Positions 35,270 through 46,640 of a stretch of 64,000 nucleotides of DNA are shown here, one piece after another. Made by a program: the position numbers and the translations under genes. Position 1 is the stretch's first letter, and every line of letters begins with the position of its first letter. Source of the stretch: Dendrobium chrysotoxum. Taxonomy: Eukaryota; Streptophyta; Magnoliopsida; Asparagales; Orchidaceae. The DNA is taken from NCBI GenBank assembly GCA_019925795.1, contig CM034314.1, positions 38,929,774-38,993,773 on the forward strand, read 5' to 3'. The notes below the pieces were generated by a model. The model was not told the DNA's origin, did not search any database, and was given only the letters and a program-made list of their open reading frames with translations.

Positions 35270-35690
35270 TCACATTGTTCTGGATGATCAACATTTTTTT
35301 GGATGATATGATCAAATCACCACTCATCACACATCCAACAGCTTATCTGAACTAATTATTGGTAATCATCCTGGAAGATCTACCAGTTCGTCTTGGATGA
35401 TCCATGATGAAAATATGTTGAATGATTTAAAATTGGTTGGTATGATCCATTAATACTAATTATTTTGGACGATCCACCTCATCATCCTAGACGATACTTT
35501 TCATCAACGATCATCCAGAATGACTCCTCAGGATGACCATTTATGTCTAATCATCCTTGATGATATCTGATCATCCTGGATGATATCTGATCATCCTGGA
35601 TGATATGATCACCTTTTTGACCAATTGCTCTCAATAATAATAATTGCCCTAATCATCCAGGACAATCCCACGATCATCCTGGATGATTCT
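35270..35690. repeat. Second palindrome array, upstream of the third ORF
   Basis: The same ATCATCC/GGATGAT motif as in U3 recurs here outside the LTR, for example two perfect tandem gatcatcctggatgat copies near 35572-35605. It ends just before TATATTTAAATAG (35695-35707). Confidence 0.85.
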
Positions 35691-35694
35691 CCAA

Positions 35695-35707
35695 TATATT
35701 TAAATAG
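35695..35707 (+). promoter_or_regulatory. Possible internal promoter for the third ORF
   Basis: TATATTTAAATAG lies about 100 bp before ATG 35802, after a palindrome array, which is the same arrangement as the LTR promoter. In element 2 a TATA-like ctatttaaag lies near 25303, about 95 bp before its ORF start. Function is inferred. Confidence 0.5.
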
Positions 35708-35801
35708 CCTGATATTTCCAATCTATTTAAACAGCCATTTGAAACCTATTTTCCACCACACCCTTCAACTCTTCTCTCACTCAAGCTTTCAACTTCTTGA
35801 T

Positions 35802-36810
35802 ATGGCTGGTGGTGGAAAAAGATCTCGTGTACTTACAGGAAGTTCTTCCAGGAGCGATGTTGATCCTCAGTTCACTAAAGCAGCATATGCCAGCTTCAAA
35901 TCTATTGGCATCAGCCCCTCAAAAATCATAAATCAAGCCACCCTATATTTTCAGGTATTACACCATTTCACCAACATAACCTTGGTTTTCATTCTCACTC
36001 TGGCTTGCCCTTTTAATTCTGAACTCCTATTTGAGTTTTTTGCAAGTCTCCGCTTCAATACTGATTTCACCACCCTTCCATCCTTCATTAATCGATATCC
36101 TGTCGAAATAACCTATAAAGATTTCTATGAATTTCTTTGACTGTCCACCACTGGTGACAAGCTCCATCTTCTAGCCTCTGATCCTAACTTCAACTAGACC
36201 CATGTCAACAACACTCTTAGGGATACCGATGCTCCCTTTCATGACTCATATGTCAGTTCCCTAGTTAATGATGCACAAATAATCAAGCACATCCTTCGTA
36301 ACTCAGTTATTCCAAAATCTAAAGATAGGATTCTCATCACTCCCATCCTTTCTCTCATTACCTACTATATGATGACCAATCCCTAATTTAATAATGCTGA
36401 TCTTATTATCTGATATATGACAACTTAACATGCATTTGGGATCCAGGCCACAAAAGAATGCCAAACCTAGCCCTTGGACACCTAATTGCATATATTCTTG
36501 AATCAAAATATTACCTTCAATTCCTTGTTCCACCTGATCACCACCCGATCATCTACTCAAATAGCTCCTTCCACACCCTCCACAGTACTCATTATCCTCA
36601 TGCATATGAGGAGATTGGGGAAGAAGAGGAAGGTTCTATTCCTGCACCTGTCCCTATCAACCAGTACATTCAGATTGATCAACTAGTATAAAGGTTCGAT
36701 TAGTAGGAGGCAAGATTTGATACCTATGTAGCCTAGCAATAACAGCAGCACAACCAGGATATGACCTTGTTCGGGGAGTAGTTTGCTTCCATTCACAGAT
36801 TCTTTTAGCC
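35802..36810 (+). pseudogene. Third (post-pol) ORF of element 3
   Basis: Start chosen at ATG 35802 (MAGGGKRSRVLTGSSSRSD) because element 2 begins similarly; the longer open frame from 35625 has no counterpart. It is open to 36140 (113 codons), then continues with stops and at least one frame change: NDAQIIKHILRNSVIPKSKD, ILITPILSLITYYMM, LALGHLIAYILESKYYLQFL, VPPDHHPIIYSNSSFHTL. An acidic stretch (EEIGEEEE) and a Gln-rich end resembling a coiled coil follow. I recall similar uncharacterised proteins being attached to plant retrotransposons but cannot name the family. No signal peptide is evident. Confidence 0.72.
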
Positions 36811-37082
36811 ACCACCACCTCCAAATGATCAGAGTTCCTCTTTCTAGTTCTTTTGTGTTTGTTTCTGAGTTTGTACTTGTTTCTATAGTATGTTCTATTC
36901 AGTGGTTGCTTTTCTGTTTCCTACTTTTTGATGTTAAAAGGGAGAGTAGTGTTATTAGTGTTGTACTATTTGCCTATTTTCGTAGAATTTGCTTTACTTT
37001 GCATATATTATTCTTCTTTTCTTTGCATTTCATTTTTCTTATCTACCATACTGAAGATTGTCCAACAAATGTTTGCATTCAT

Positions 37083-37097
37083 AAAAAAGGGGGAGAT
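37083..37097 (+). other. Polypurine tract, element 3
   Basis: AAAAAAGGGGGAGAT adjoins the 3' LTR and is identical to the tract of element 2. Confidence 0.92.
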
Positions 37098-38981
37098 TAT
37101 TGCAAATATGGATTCAAATATTATAATTTTGATGATAATAAACATTCCAGTCACTACTGCACATCCGTTTAGTTACCTTACCGACTAACTTTTTAGGTCC
37201 ATAAGATAAGTTGCAATTCAAGCCAGCTAAGGATTAGATAGATTAGGACTGAGTCAATCTATAACTTTTTAATTCTAATTTTTTTATCTTTTCTTGAGTC
37301 AAATATAATAAGATGGATCCTGATGCTAAGTAACCTTACAGACATACACTCAGGGGGAGAAATTTAGTAAGTCAGAGAGTTTTCTATTTTTTGATCACAT
37401 CATACAGGACAATCAAAAATCGCCTGGGATAAACAGTTAAAAATAGAAACACTAATTAGGGCTTCTAGGTTAAGTAAAACTGATTAGGCAGATTATCCTG
37501 GATGATCCTCCCATCGTCCTGGACGATATGTTTAAATTTAGAAATTAGTCATCAATCACATTTTAGGAAATGTTTTATTTTTATATATTTTGAACTAATC
37601 GTACAGGACAATCATGATTATCCTGGATGATTCATTACAATCATGCCTAAAATGATCCCTTGATTAGGAGACTAATTACAGTTAAATTGATAAATCACAT
37701 CATACAGAATGACCATCCTGATCATCCCAGACAATCCTTTATATTTCATGGGATGATCTCTAATTGTCCAAGATGAAAACCATGATTTTCTTGTGATCGT
37801 CCAGGCTATCATCCTCGACGTCCCAAACTATTTGGTAGGATGATTTGTCGATTTCTACTAAAAATAAACTTATCATCATGGATGATTATTTAATCATCCC
37901 GAATGAACACCATTATTTTATTCTAGGATATTATCCTGGAAGTCCCGAATAATTAGCTCGATAATTTATCGATTGCCACTCAAATTAAACTAATCATCTC
38001 GGACGATCATAAAATCATCTTGGATGATATGTTAAAATTATTTTTAATGATCATCCATAGAATGGCAATCATCCTAGCTTAAAGGCTATTTTTATACTGA
38101 TTGTACAGGATGATTGATAGATCCTCTTGGGTGATCTTTAATGGCAAGTTGAAATTTAGGGCACTTTTTAAGCCCTTCTATTTAAGCTCTTCTATAGTTG
38201 ATGAAAAAGATCTTTTGCTATTGTCCTTACTAGAAAGAGCTTAGAGAAGAAGAAGGAGAGAGGGAGAGAGAGAGAGAATCTCGTGAGGGGAGTTAATGAG
38301 GGGTTCACAAAGGTTTCTCCAAGCAAGGATTCAAGTCGTCTTCTCAAATCGTCATCTTTGGCTCCTGGGTGGCTCTAATTAGGTTTTCTTGAGCAAGAGA
38401 TTTAGGTTCTCTTCCTACTTCAGGAGGAAGAAAAAGGAGTTGAGGTTCTCTGCTTTTTTCAGGAGGATGCAAAAGGAGTTGAGGTTCTCTGCCTGCTTTA
38501 GGAGGAACTAAAGGAGTTGGGGTTCTCTACCTACTTTAGGAGGAAGCAAAAGGAGTCTAGGTTTTCAGCCTCACTGGTGTTAGTGAAAAGATTTTTTAAG
38601 GGCTTCTCCGCCTTACTATGGGAGCAAAGGAGAGTCACTATAGTTTTAGTGCAATACCTTGAGGGGAGGCTCTAGGGAGTGGATGTAGGTCAAGTTGACC
38701 TAACCACTATAAATCTTGTGTGTTCTTTTCATTTACTTTTCAGCACTTTAATTTTTAGATTATTTACTCTTTATTATTTGTATGGTTGAAATATCATAAT
38801 TCTATTTCTGTGAAATTATTCTGATTCCACCTTGGGATAAAAGTAGTTTGTATTAAAATATCAAAAATTGCAAAAAGATTTTTTTGTTTGCTTAAAGAAT
38901 TTTAAAAATAACCAATCATCCCCCATCTTGGTTAGCCTTGGGACTAGTTAATAAGGGCTTAACAACCCTAACAAACTTTCA
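37098..38981 (+). repeat. Element 3 3' LTR
   Basis: Pairs with 27214-29076 over its whole length (1884 bp). It starts TATTGCAAAT (TG changed to TA) and ends AACTTTCA. It has the same palindrome array, TATA-like box and hairpin modules (about 38395-38640). Confidence 0.95.
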
Positions 38982-39730
38982 TGAGTGTAAGGGGTTTTCA
39001 CATGATTTCTATGGGCAAGATTTTGTCTTAATTCCTTTGAGTGTCTTGCTTAGTTTCTTGGGTAGCTTTGGGAAGAAGATCATCAGCCCAAAGATCATCG
39101 AGGTTCTCTGGCATCACCTATGAGGGTGAAAAAGGATTGTTGGGTTCTTTGCTTCACTTGGAGGATTAAAAAGAGGTCAAGATTTTCTCCCTTCACCTAA
39201 AGGGTGAAAAAGGATTGCTGGGTTCTCTGCTTTCACCATGAGGGTGAAAAAGAGGTCAAGGTTCCCTACCACATCGAGTTAGTGAAAAGATTATAAGGGC
39301 TTCTCTACCTAGCTGTGGGGGCTAAAGGAGAGAAACTAAAATTTAATGTAAGTCTCAAAGAGGAGGACTCCGGGGAGTGAACGTAGGTCATGGTTTGACC
39401 AAACCACTATAAAATTCTTGTGTGTTCATTCTGAGCTTTACTTTATGCAATATACTTTTCTACACTTTAATTTTTTTGGAAATCGTAACTTAAAAATTAT
39501 CTATTTGATGATATATTGATTAGTGTAATTCATCATCACCATAGTTATAAATCTTGTTTCGTTAATTTTCTTCCTCATTAGGTGATAATATTGTTTTTTT
39601 CTAATTATTATAAAATCAAAAAAAAAATTGTGCTAAAGTTTTTTTTTTAAACAACAAATTCACCTCCTCCACTCTTGGTGTGCATAAGGAGAGTTTTCCA
39701 TGGCTTAACATCCTACATATGAACTTTTTC
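38982..39730 (+). repeat. Element 2 3' LTR, second part
   Basis: It starts with the right TGAGT duplication and continues the LTR cut at 27213. It matches 18990-19571 of the 5' LTR, including the repeated module TTCTCTGCC-TTCACC...GGTGAA-AAAGG (39095-39260) and the TAGCT-GTGGG-GGCTA stem near 39310. It ends close to 39730. Confidence 0.88.
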
Positions 39731-41994
39731 TTGAAGCATAGGTCTTTTTGGACCTATGTTTCAAATATCATTGCAATTGGATATCATTTGGTCCACCATT
39801 TAGTGATCCCAAAATTTGTTCACATAATTGACATTGGAATTTAATTAATTTGAAACTAATTTAAATTAAATCCAAAAGCTGTTTTATAAGGCTTGAACTC
39901 CTTATAACAAAACACCAAATAAGAGAAAAATAAAACCCCTTCAAATCATAAGCAAAATTGGAATAATTCAAAAACTGAAGAAAATGATTAATTAATTAAA
40001 TAAAATAATTAAAAATAATTAAGAAAACATAAATGATTCCAAACATTGAAATCATCTCTAAGAGTCATTGGTGACCTTTGGAAAAGTTTCATGTACTTTC
40101 GAGTTGATTTGGAACCAAATTGAAAAATCCCTAGTTACCTTTAGTTAAATATTTCAATAAAAGGGGTAATCTTTCAAAAAGCACAACTAATTATAAAAAA
40201 ATCCAATTTACTCAAACTAAATTGCGTTGAATCACGAATAAAATCAAGTATTTATTAAAAATAAAAAACTCACATAATTTATATTAAATCAAAAAGTGAA
40301 CTCAAGGTTAAACCTACAAAAGGACTTTAATTAGACATCCAACAAGCCCAATTAAATTTTCAAAATTAAAAAAGAAGATAATCACAAATAAGAATTAATT
40401 AAGTGACAAATAAAATTAATTTAATAACTAGGTAATTGTTTAAAAACCCGGGCCTAGCAGGCTGTTATGTTAGCCCCAAGGAGGGTGAAATAAAACTCCC
40501 GGCTCTAATATAAACAGAGGTAATTATTGCTCAACATAAATAATTAGTTAATGAATTATTAATCAATAAATTGAATTAATTTAAATAAACTAAATTAAAT
40601 ATAAATGATGAGATGATTATTGGGTAACCCAGACCAATGATGTTATTAAGTTAAACCCATGGTGGGTGAAATAAACTTCAAGGCTCTGGTGTAAAAAAAG
40701 ATAATAATTATTCAAACTAATTAATTAAAAATAAGTCACCTATGAATAAGAGCGTTCATACCTTATGTTAAATTCCATTTGTAGAGCATAAGTGTATTAG
40801 ACTTTTTTAAAGGCTTTAAGGATCAATTGACAAATAAAAATATGGGAGCTTAAGAACCCAAATGTTAATAAACCTTAACATTTAACAATATTTCATCTAA
40901 TAATAAGTATTAAAATATTAAACTTAAAAGTAAACACGTATTGACCATGAACAAATGAAATATACATGTTAGATAAATCAAACTAAAGTCAAGCTTAGGA
41001 ATATCCAAACTGTACAACCCCTTTCATAAATTAGAGATTCTTTGCTAGGATAACGAAGTTTAGTGGTAGGCTAGGTTATTGTTCTTTTAAGAGTTTTATG
41101 TTGATTGTGGAATGAATTTTTGGTTTTGATGACTGAATAAATTTGTGTTTTTTCATGTTTTATTTTCGTTTGCCTTAAAGTGATTTTGAGTTGATCAATG
41201 TTGGGCATTTATATTTCCCTAAGTTACGAAAGATTTGGATGATAACATATTTAAAGCAGGTGGCTATGCTTATGCAAGTCAAAAAGAGGGGGCTAATAAT
41301 AATTAAAATTTTAATTAATATTTAATTATTAATGTTTTTGCAGATGCTCTTTATTGCCTAGCACCCCCCCCCCCGCCTAAAAATTAACAGCATGACCAAG
41401 TTGATCTATTTGCTAAAAGTAAGCTAGTGATTGTTATGCAAGACTTTCTAGGGATGATTTACTATATGAATTTCTTTTATTGGCTAACATGTAGGGGCAT
41501 CGAGTCTATTTTTATTTTAGTATGCAATTTAAATGATGGGTTGTGAAATGTAAAGGAAGGCATTACAATAAGAGTATGAAATCCAAAGAGAAAAGAAACA
41601 TTCATAGTCAAGAATTCTTTCCATTTGGAAATTCAAAATTGGACGAGGATAAAAAGTCCAAAGAATAAAAGGAGCTAAGAATATTTGAAGAACAAAAGAA
41701 ATGCCTTCCTTTAAGATGAACTTGCATCATTCTATAGGATTAGAACAAAGGTTTTTTTTTTCAGTGGAGCTTGGCCACCACTACTTTTCTTAAGAATTTG
41801 GGTTGTAATTAAATGGCATCTGCCACATGGCCATTCATACTTATTTCATATGAATTGATTTGACTAATTAAAATAATAAGCTAACTTAAGTGTGTTTCCA
41901 AATTTGTAATAGAGGAAGCTTGATTTTATAATTGAGTTCCTAACAACATAGCTACATCCTCCAATTCTATTTTCTTATTTTCAAATTGTTTGCT
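39731..41994. other. AT-rich non-coding region
   Basis: No ORF with a known domain. It contains a 14-bp-arm hairpin at 39731-39764 (ttgaagcataggtc and gacctatgtttcaa, one mismatch), a direct duplication at 40425-40740 and a poly-C run near 41365-41375. It may be the internal non-coding part of the gypsy-like element whose gag follows. Confidence 0.4.
40425..40740. repeat. Imperfect direct duplication, ~185-bp spacing
   Basis: The block containing gggtgaaataaaactcccgg and ggctctaatataaa (first unit, about 40447-40530) recurs as gggtgaaataaacttcaagg and ggctctggtgtaaa (second unit, about 40627-40710). Confidence 0.7.
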
Positions 41995-42960
41995 TTGATT
42001 AAATCCTAGGATTTGTAAATCTAGGATTAATAGTAGGTTGTTGAGAAGTGCTCCAACTTACTACTTGATTATTCTTCCCATTATTTATTTGATTACCACC
42101 ACTATTTTTATTTGACCAATTAAAATTAGGATGATTCATCCAACCTGGATTATATGTATTTGAATAAAGATTATTTTTTCTTCCAATTAAATTAATATTT
42201 TGAATCCCTTGCATATTATTATCTTCAATTAAAATTTGATCCCCTAAGGACTCAGTTCCTATTCTAAAATTTATTCCTATTATATTAAACTTCTTAGAAA
42301 TCACTATAACTTGTGCAATTAGAATTGATAAAGCATTTGATTCATAAATTCTAATTACTTTTTTAGGATTTATCCTTTTAGCATGCCATTAAGAATTATT
42401 AGTAGCCATGTCCTCTTCTAATTTATAAGTTTCCTTAAATGGCTTAGAATTAATGGTCTCTAGTTATAGCATTAAGTATAGCTCTAAGAGATCCTAGTAA
42501 TCCGTTATAAAATATTTGAATAATTAACCAATCAGGTAGTGGGTGATGTTGGCATTTTCTAAGCATTTATCCAAATCTTTCCCAACTCTCATAAATGGAA
42601 TCTTCTTCAAACTGACTATAAGATGTTATGTCATTTCTAAGTTTGGTAGTTTTTGAAGGTGGAAAATTTTTAGTGAGGAACTTATGAGCCAATTCATCGA
42701 AGTGGTTATAAAGTCTAGGGATAAATAATTCAACCACATTTTAGCTTTATCTCTTGGAGAAAAGGAAAATAATCTAAGTCTAATAGCATCATCACTGACA
42801 CCATTATACTTAAATGTTGCACAATTTTCTAAAAAATTGGTTAAATGTAAATTGGGATCTTCTATAGGAGTTCCCCCAAACTGAGAGTTTCAAACCATTT
42901 AAATGATAGTTGGTTTAATTCAAAATTATTAGCTTGGATTGTAGGTATATATTAGAAAAT
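41995..42960 (-). pseudogene. Ty3/gypsy gag fragment (Athila/Tat-like)
   Basis: On the minus strand I read IQANNFELNQ near 42945, FGGTPIEDPNLHLTNFLENC, DAIRLRLFSFSPRDKAKMWL, YESWERFG and CQHHPLPDWLIIQIFYNGL. This is the retrotransposon gag core of plant gypsy elements. It ends with an open part (42304-41999) containing YSNTYNPGWMNHPNFNWSN, typical of the C-terminal part of such gags. Stops and frameshifts interrupt it. I found no adjoining protease or RT, so it is a remnant. Confidence 0.85.
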
Positions 42961-44149
42961 TAGATAAAGATAATGAATACACTATATGGATATAATATTT
43001 TGGATTGATGAATATAAATAACATATTTTTCCTAATGAATCTCTTTTAATTGTGAAGTTATTTAGAGCATATGCATTCCAAGATCTCTGTTGAGCTTGTA
43101 GAAATAATGGATGTCCAGTAACATCCAATAATTATAATATCTTTTTAAGAATTTAATACATTTTATACCCTATGACTAGGTATGGTAGATACTAAGATAA
43201 TATTCATGGTTATGCCTACTTCCCTCCATCGAGGCTCCACATCATATGTAATTTTAACTTCACATATGGCCATTATGTTCATTAAATTAAGATTTTGTAA
43301 TATTTTCATTAATAGAATGATAGAAAGAAAATTCAAGAGATAGATATCCCCAAAATGGTTCAATGGATCTCCTCTACACTCCTTCTCTTCACTTACAAAA
43401 TTACCTCCACATATATAAGCCAAGCACTCTCATGATGGTGTCAAGTACTTTCCTAAATTCTTTTAGTTGTCACCCTAAGGGGAATTCAGAGAAGCACTCT
43501 GAATTATACAAAAAGTATATTAGTGTCTGAACTCCCTTATAAATATAACACCTTGACTATTTATAACAAAACACAAATTAGGAAATTGGTGCTGCTGCTG
43601 TTGAAATATTAGCACCAGCATGCCAAATAATTTAACTAATACTATTACACTACTACTCTAGCTTCGTTGTGGTGCTTGTTGGCATGGATCAGTTATTTAG
43701 TGAACCGTCGTGTCATTTTGCTGACATATCATGTCATTGGGAAGTTACAACTACGAGGCTATGGCGATGCTGACTTTTGAATGCTGTAGTGCCAAAAAAA
43801 GAAATTTTGGTACTCAGGCATTATAGAGTATGACATTGTGGTGCTGAATGATAGAGAACACGGTGCTTTAAAGCTAAACTTTTGACACCACGGTGTTGTC
43901 CAATAAAAAACTTAGCACTTGAATGTTAATAATATAGCGCTCCGATGATGTCTTTGATGGTGCTACAGCATTGCTTACTTTGACACTACAATGCTATATG
44001 AAACTTAGAATTTTATACCCTTCTCTATATTTTTCATGCATGATACAACTAAAATAACACATTTTCACTAAAAATATAACACACAAAATAACACATTATT
44101 TATAGTTATCAGGTACCCAATTAAGAAATTTATTGTATGTAGAACTTGG
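42961..44149. other. Non-coding, with a GGTGCTG/CAGCACC dyad-rich part
   Basis: No domain found. From about 43590 to 44010 short dyads such as gacaccacggtgttgtc and gtgctacagcattgc recur roughly every 25-60 bp. The minus-strand frame at 43423-43163 shows no recognisable motif. Confidence 0.4.
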
Positions 44150-44799
44150 CATGATCCAAAACCACCTCCATCAAGTTTAATTAGTTATTTAAAATGCAAT
44201 GGATTGAGTCCCTAGACCTAATCAATCCTAATTGATGAAGTCAACCTAGGTTGACCAAACTAGTCATATGGGCCTCCCTCTTTAATCTAATGAACTTTAG
44301 TAAACCCATTGTCTCCAAAAAATTCTAGCTTATCAATTGGTTGCTAAGGGTCTACCAAAGCCAACCCAACCTTTGGACCCAATTGGTATAGCAATTTCAG
44401 CTGACTTAAGTGAACCTAAATTGGTTTAAAGGAGAAAAATTACAATCCTTATAAAATTAAAAAAAACTTAATGCATTAATTACATGTATAAAGACCCCTT
44501 GCATGAAATCCAACAAGCCTAGCCTATGGGCTCTCCTGGGTAACCCTTTTGAGCTCACCCAAGTGTAAAAAATTAACTTCCCTTGAGCCAACTTTCAGCC
44601 CATATCAAACCGGCATAACCCAACCCATGCAATTTCTTTCTCGAGCATCTAGACATTTTAAAATGTAAACCTTGCCCATTGGGCTACCTTGGGTGATCAA
44701 AAATTAAAAAATTAGTAAATAATTTCTTTCATTCAACTTTAACTAATTCTCTAATAAACCACATGGCTTAAAAACTTCTTGAAGACCTACTAATCCAAT

Positions 44800-45650
44800 T
44801 ACAATCTTGGAGTCTGACTTGTATTTTGATGATTACAAAAATTTTTGGATGTTCATTTTACTTATTTCTGCTTTACATATTTTATATATTTTTTTGTGCA
44901 TTGCTATCTTTTCAAGTACAACATATACTAAACAAAGCAATGAATCAAGGTTAGATAGTTTAATCTAGTATATAAGTCATTTCAAATTTAAAAGAGTCTA
45001 TATTTTCTATTTTTTGAGTCTTTTTTTGTAATAGGTGTATGCTGTCTTAGCATTCATACACACACACATAAGGGATGTAAAATTGAATATTTGAATTTTT
45101 TATTTTTTATACTGTACAAACCTAATCAAATTATATAATTTATTCAAATAGAAATTAATAAAAATATTTAACTAAATTAAATTTATAAAAATTAAAATAT
45201 AACTAATCATACTATATGACCACCATATCATATAGGGTGAAGTTATTATGAGAAACCCAATTGTCAAATTTTGGTTACTTAAATTAGGCAAATTTTAAAT
45301 TTGAAAATTAAACACATCAAACTTAAGAAATTAATTTATATTACATGAAAATAATTAAAATTACTTAATTTAATCCCAAGGATTTTGGAATTGAATTTGA
45401 TTGAAATCTTCTATAATAATCATAATCTGTGATCATGATCATACTATATGATTAACAAAGAGCTTACTGGACTAACCTTAAATCATCTTGGATGACTTGT
45501 TATTCAATTAAATAGTTTGTACTGTACTATTGCTCATTATAAAATATGATTAGCTAATACATAGCTCCTTTATTACTATTACCTAAAGAGAAGTGTTCCT
45601 TTTCTCCAATCAAACTCATCTAAATCAAAGCCCTGACTAATTGAGCTCTA
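44800..45650 (+). repeat. Degenerate copia LTR fragment
   Basis: Resembles the U3 start of element 3: ttgatgattac (tttgatgataat), acaaagcaatgaatcaagg, then ttgagtctttttttgtaata and cacacacacataagggatg, in the order of 27214-27475. Later atcatactatatgat palindromes and ctatataaag (45647) suggest the U3-to-TATA part. No second LTR or internal region, so it is a solo or broken LTR. Confidence 0.6.
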
Positions 45651-45920
45651 TATAAAGGTTTTTGAACCTAGCCTCATTATAGCCCATGTGTGGTCAAGTG
45701 TGAAGGGAACTTTCAATCCTCAACAATCTAACCATTAGATTAGATGAACCTATAAACTTGAACCTTTATAATAAATTTGACCAAATTCAATGGAGGGAAT
45801 TTCATGGATGAGGCCAAAACACTTCTATGACTCAATTTTGAAGTAAGAGGTTTTGGAAGAAATCAAGTCTAGTCAGCCTATTTCAATTCAAATAATGGAT
45901 GTGATTTAGTGAAACCAGAT

Positions 45921-46380
45921 CTAGGGGTGTCAATTTTGGGTACCAGGTCAGGTTCAGGTCGAACCAGAAAATGACCCTGTATTATTCGGGTCAACTCGAA
46001 CCCGACCCATTTTTGTAAATAGGTTAGTTTTTTAGACTTGAACCCTACCCGCTTCAGGTCCGAGTCAACCAGACACAACCCAAATGACCTGTGGCTGACC
46101 AAAAATTGCTAGTTTTTAGGTAAAAAAATGGGTTAATCTTCAAATTTTTGGAAAAAAATGGGTCAAAATGGGTTAATCTCAGGTTTCTGGGTAAAAATGG
46201 GTTTTCAAGTAAAAAATGGGTCAATTTTGAGTTTCTACGTCACCCGAACCTGACCAAATTTTTGAAATGGGTAGATTTCATGAACGCAAACCCAACCCGT
46301 TTCGGGTCCGGGTTGACCCTAAACAATAATTTTCGGGTCGTGTTTATGTCGAGTTTTTGGGTCATGTCAAATACTAAGAT
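45921..46380. mobile_element. GGGTC-rich MITE-like element
   Basis: It begins ctaggggtgtcaattttggg and ends near catgtcaaatac, and is full of GGGTC/GACCC-type words (cgaacccgacccattt, ccgggttgaccc). Many plant non-autonomous hAT-type elements begin with a TAGGGGTGTCAA-like terminus; the right end here is too decayed to confirm inverted termini, and I found no 8-bp duplication. Confidence 0.45.
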
Positions 46381-46640
46381 TTTGAGCTGAGATCTCTTGG
46401 CCTTTCGATCTCTGATCCAATTGCTATGATTCAAGTTGTGTTATTCTATTAATATGACCAATCAGATGACACCATTTGTTAAAGCCCACTGATAATCAGC
46501 CAACTGACGATGTAAATCTATAATCCATAGAATTTAAATAATAGAAATTACATAAACTTTAAAATTTCATATATCCTCACTAGCTTGAACAAATTACAGA
46601 ATAAGACCTCTATGGATTTAGCTTGATAAGATCTAGAAAA

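Larger units (their letters stand above)
27214..38981 (+). mobile_element. Ty1/copia element 3, full length, decayed
   Basis: A structurally complete 11.8-kb element: two LTRs (27214-29076 and 37098-38981), primer-binding site, gag, protease, integrase, RT, RNase H, 3' non-coding tract, palindrome array, third ORF, polypurine tract and a 5-bp target duplication. It is inserted in the 3' LTR of element 2. All coding parts have stops. The two LTRs differ at many positions by eye, so it is not a recent insertion. Confidence 0.95.
18431..39730 (+). mobile_element. Ty1/copia element 2, split by element 3
   Basis: Order: broken 5' LTR, primer-binding site, gag, protease, integrase, RT, RNase H, a plastid insertion, a third ORF, polypurine tract and a 3' LTR split in two by element 3 (27214-38981). 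It is related to elements 1, 3 and 4 but diverged: its LTR is shorter (about 1.2 kb remains) and ends TAGTTTCA instead of AACTTTCA. It is the most decayed copia copy here, consistent with being older than element 3. Confidence 0.88.
44150..46640 (-). repeat. Second copy of the dispersed gypsy-like repeat
   Basis: Matches patches of 11900-13583, interrupted here by a copia LTR fragment (44800-45650) and a GGGTC-rich element (45921-46380). The right part (tttcatatatcctcactagc, 46563-46582) matches the LTR-like end at 13530. On the minus strand near 46415, TTGGATCAGAGATC resembles a primer-binding site. Confidence 0.4.

Noticed and set aside
35625..35801. N-terminal extension of the third ORF in element 3
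   Set aside because: The open frame begins at 35625 within the palindrome array, but element 2 has no matching peptide there, and both elements share a start-like context at 35802 and 25398.
36783..37188. Hydrophobic frames after the third ORF of element 3, possible envelope membrane anchor
   Set aside because: They are T-rich sequence in overlapping frames that run into the polypurine tract and LTR, and are not the frame that continues the third ORF.
43163..43423. Minus-strand frame of 86 codons near the gypsy gag
   Set aside because: No gag or other motif; its position upstream of the gag suggests non-coding leader.
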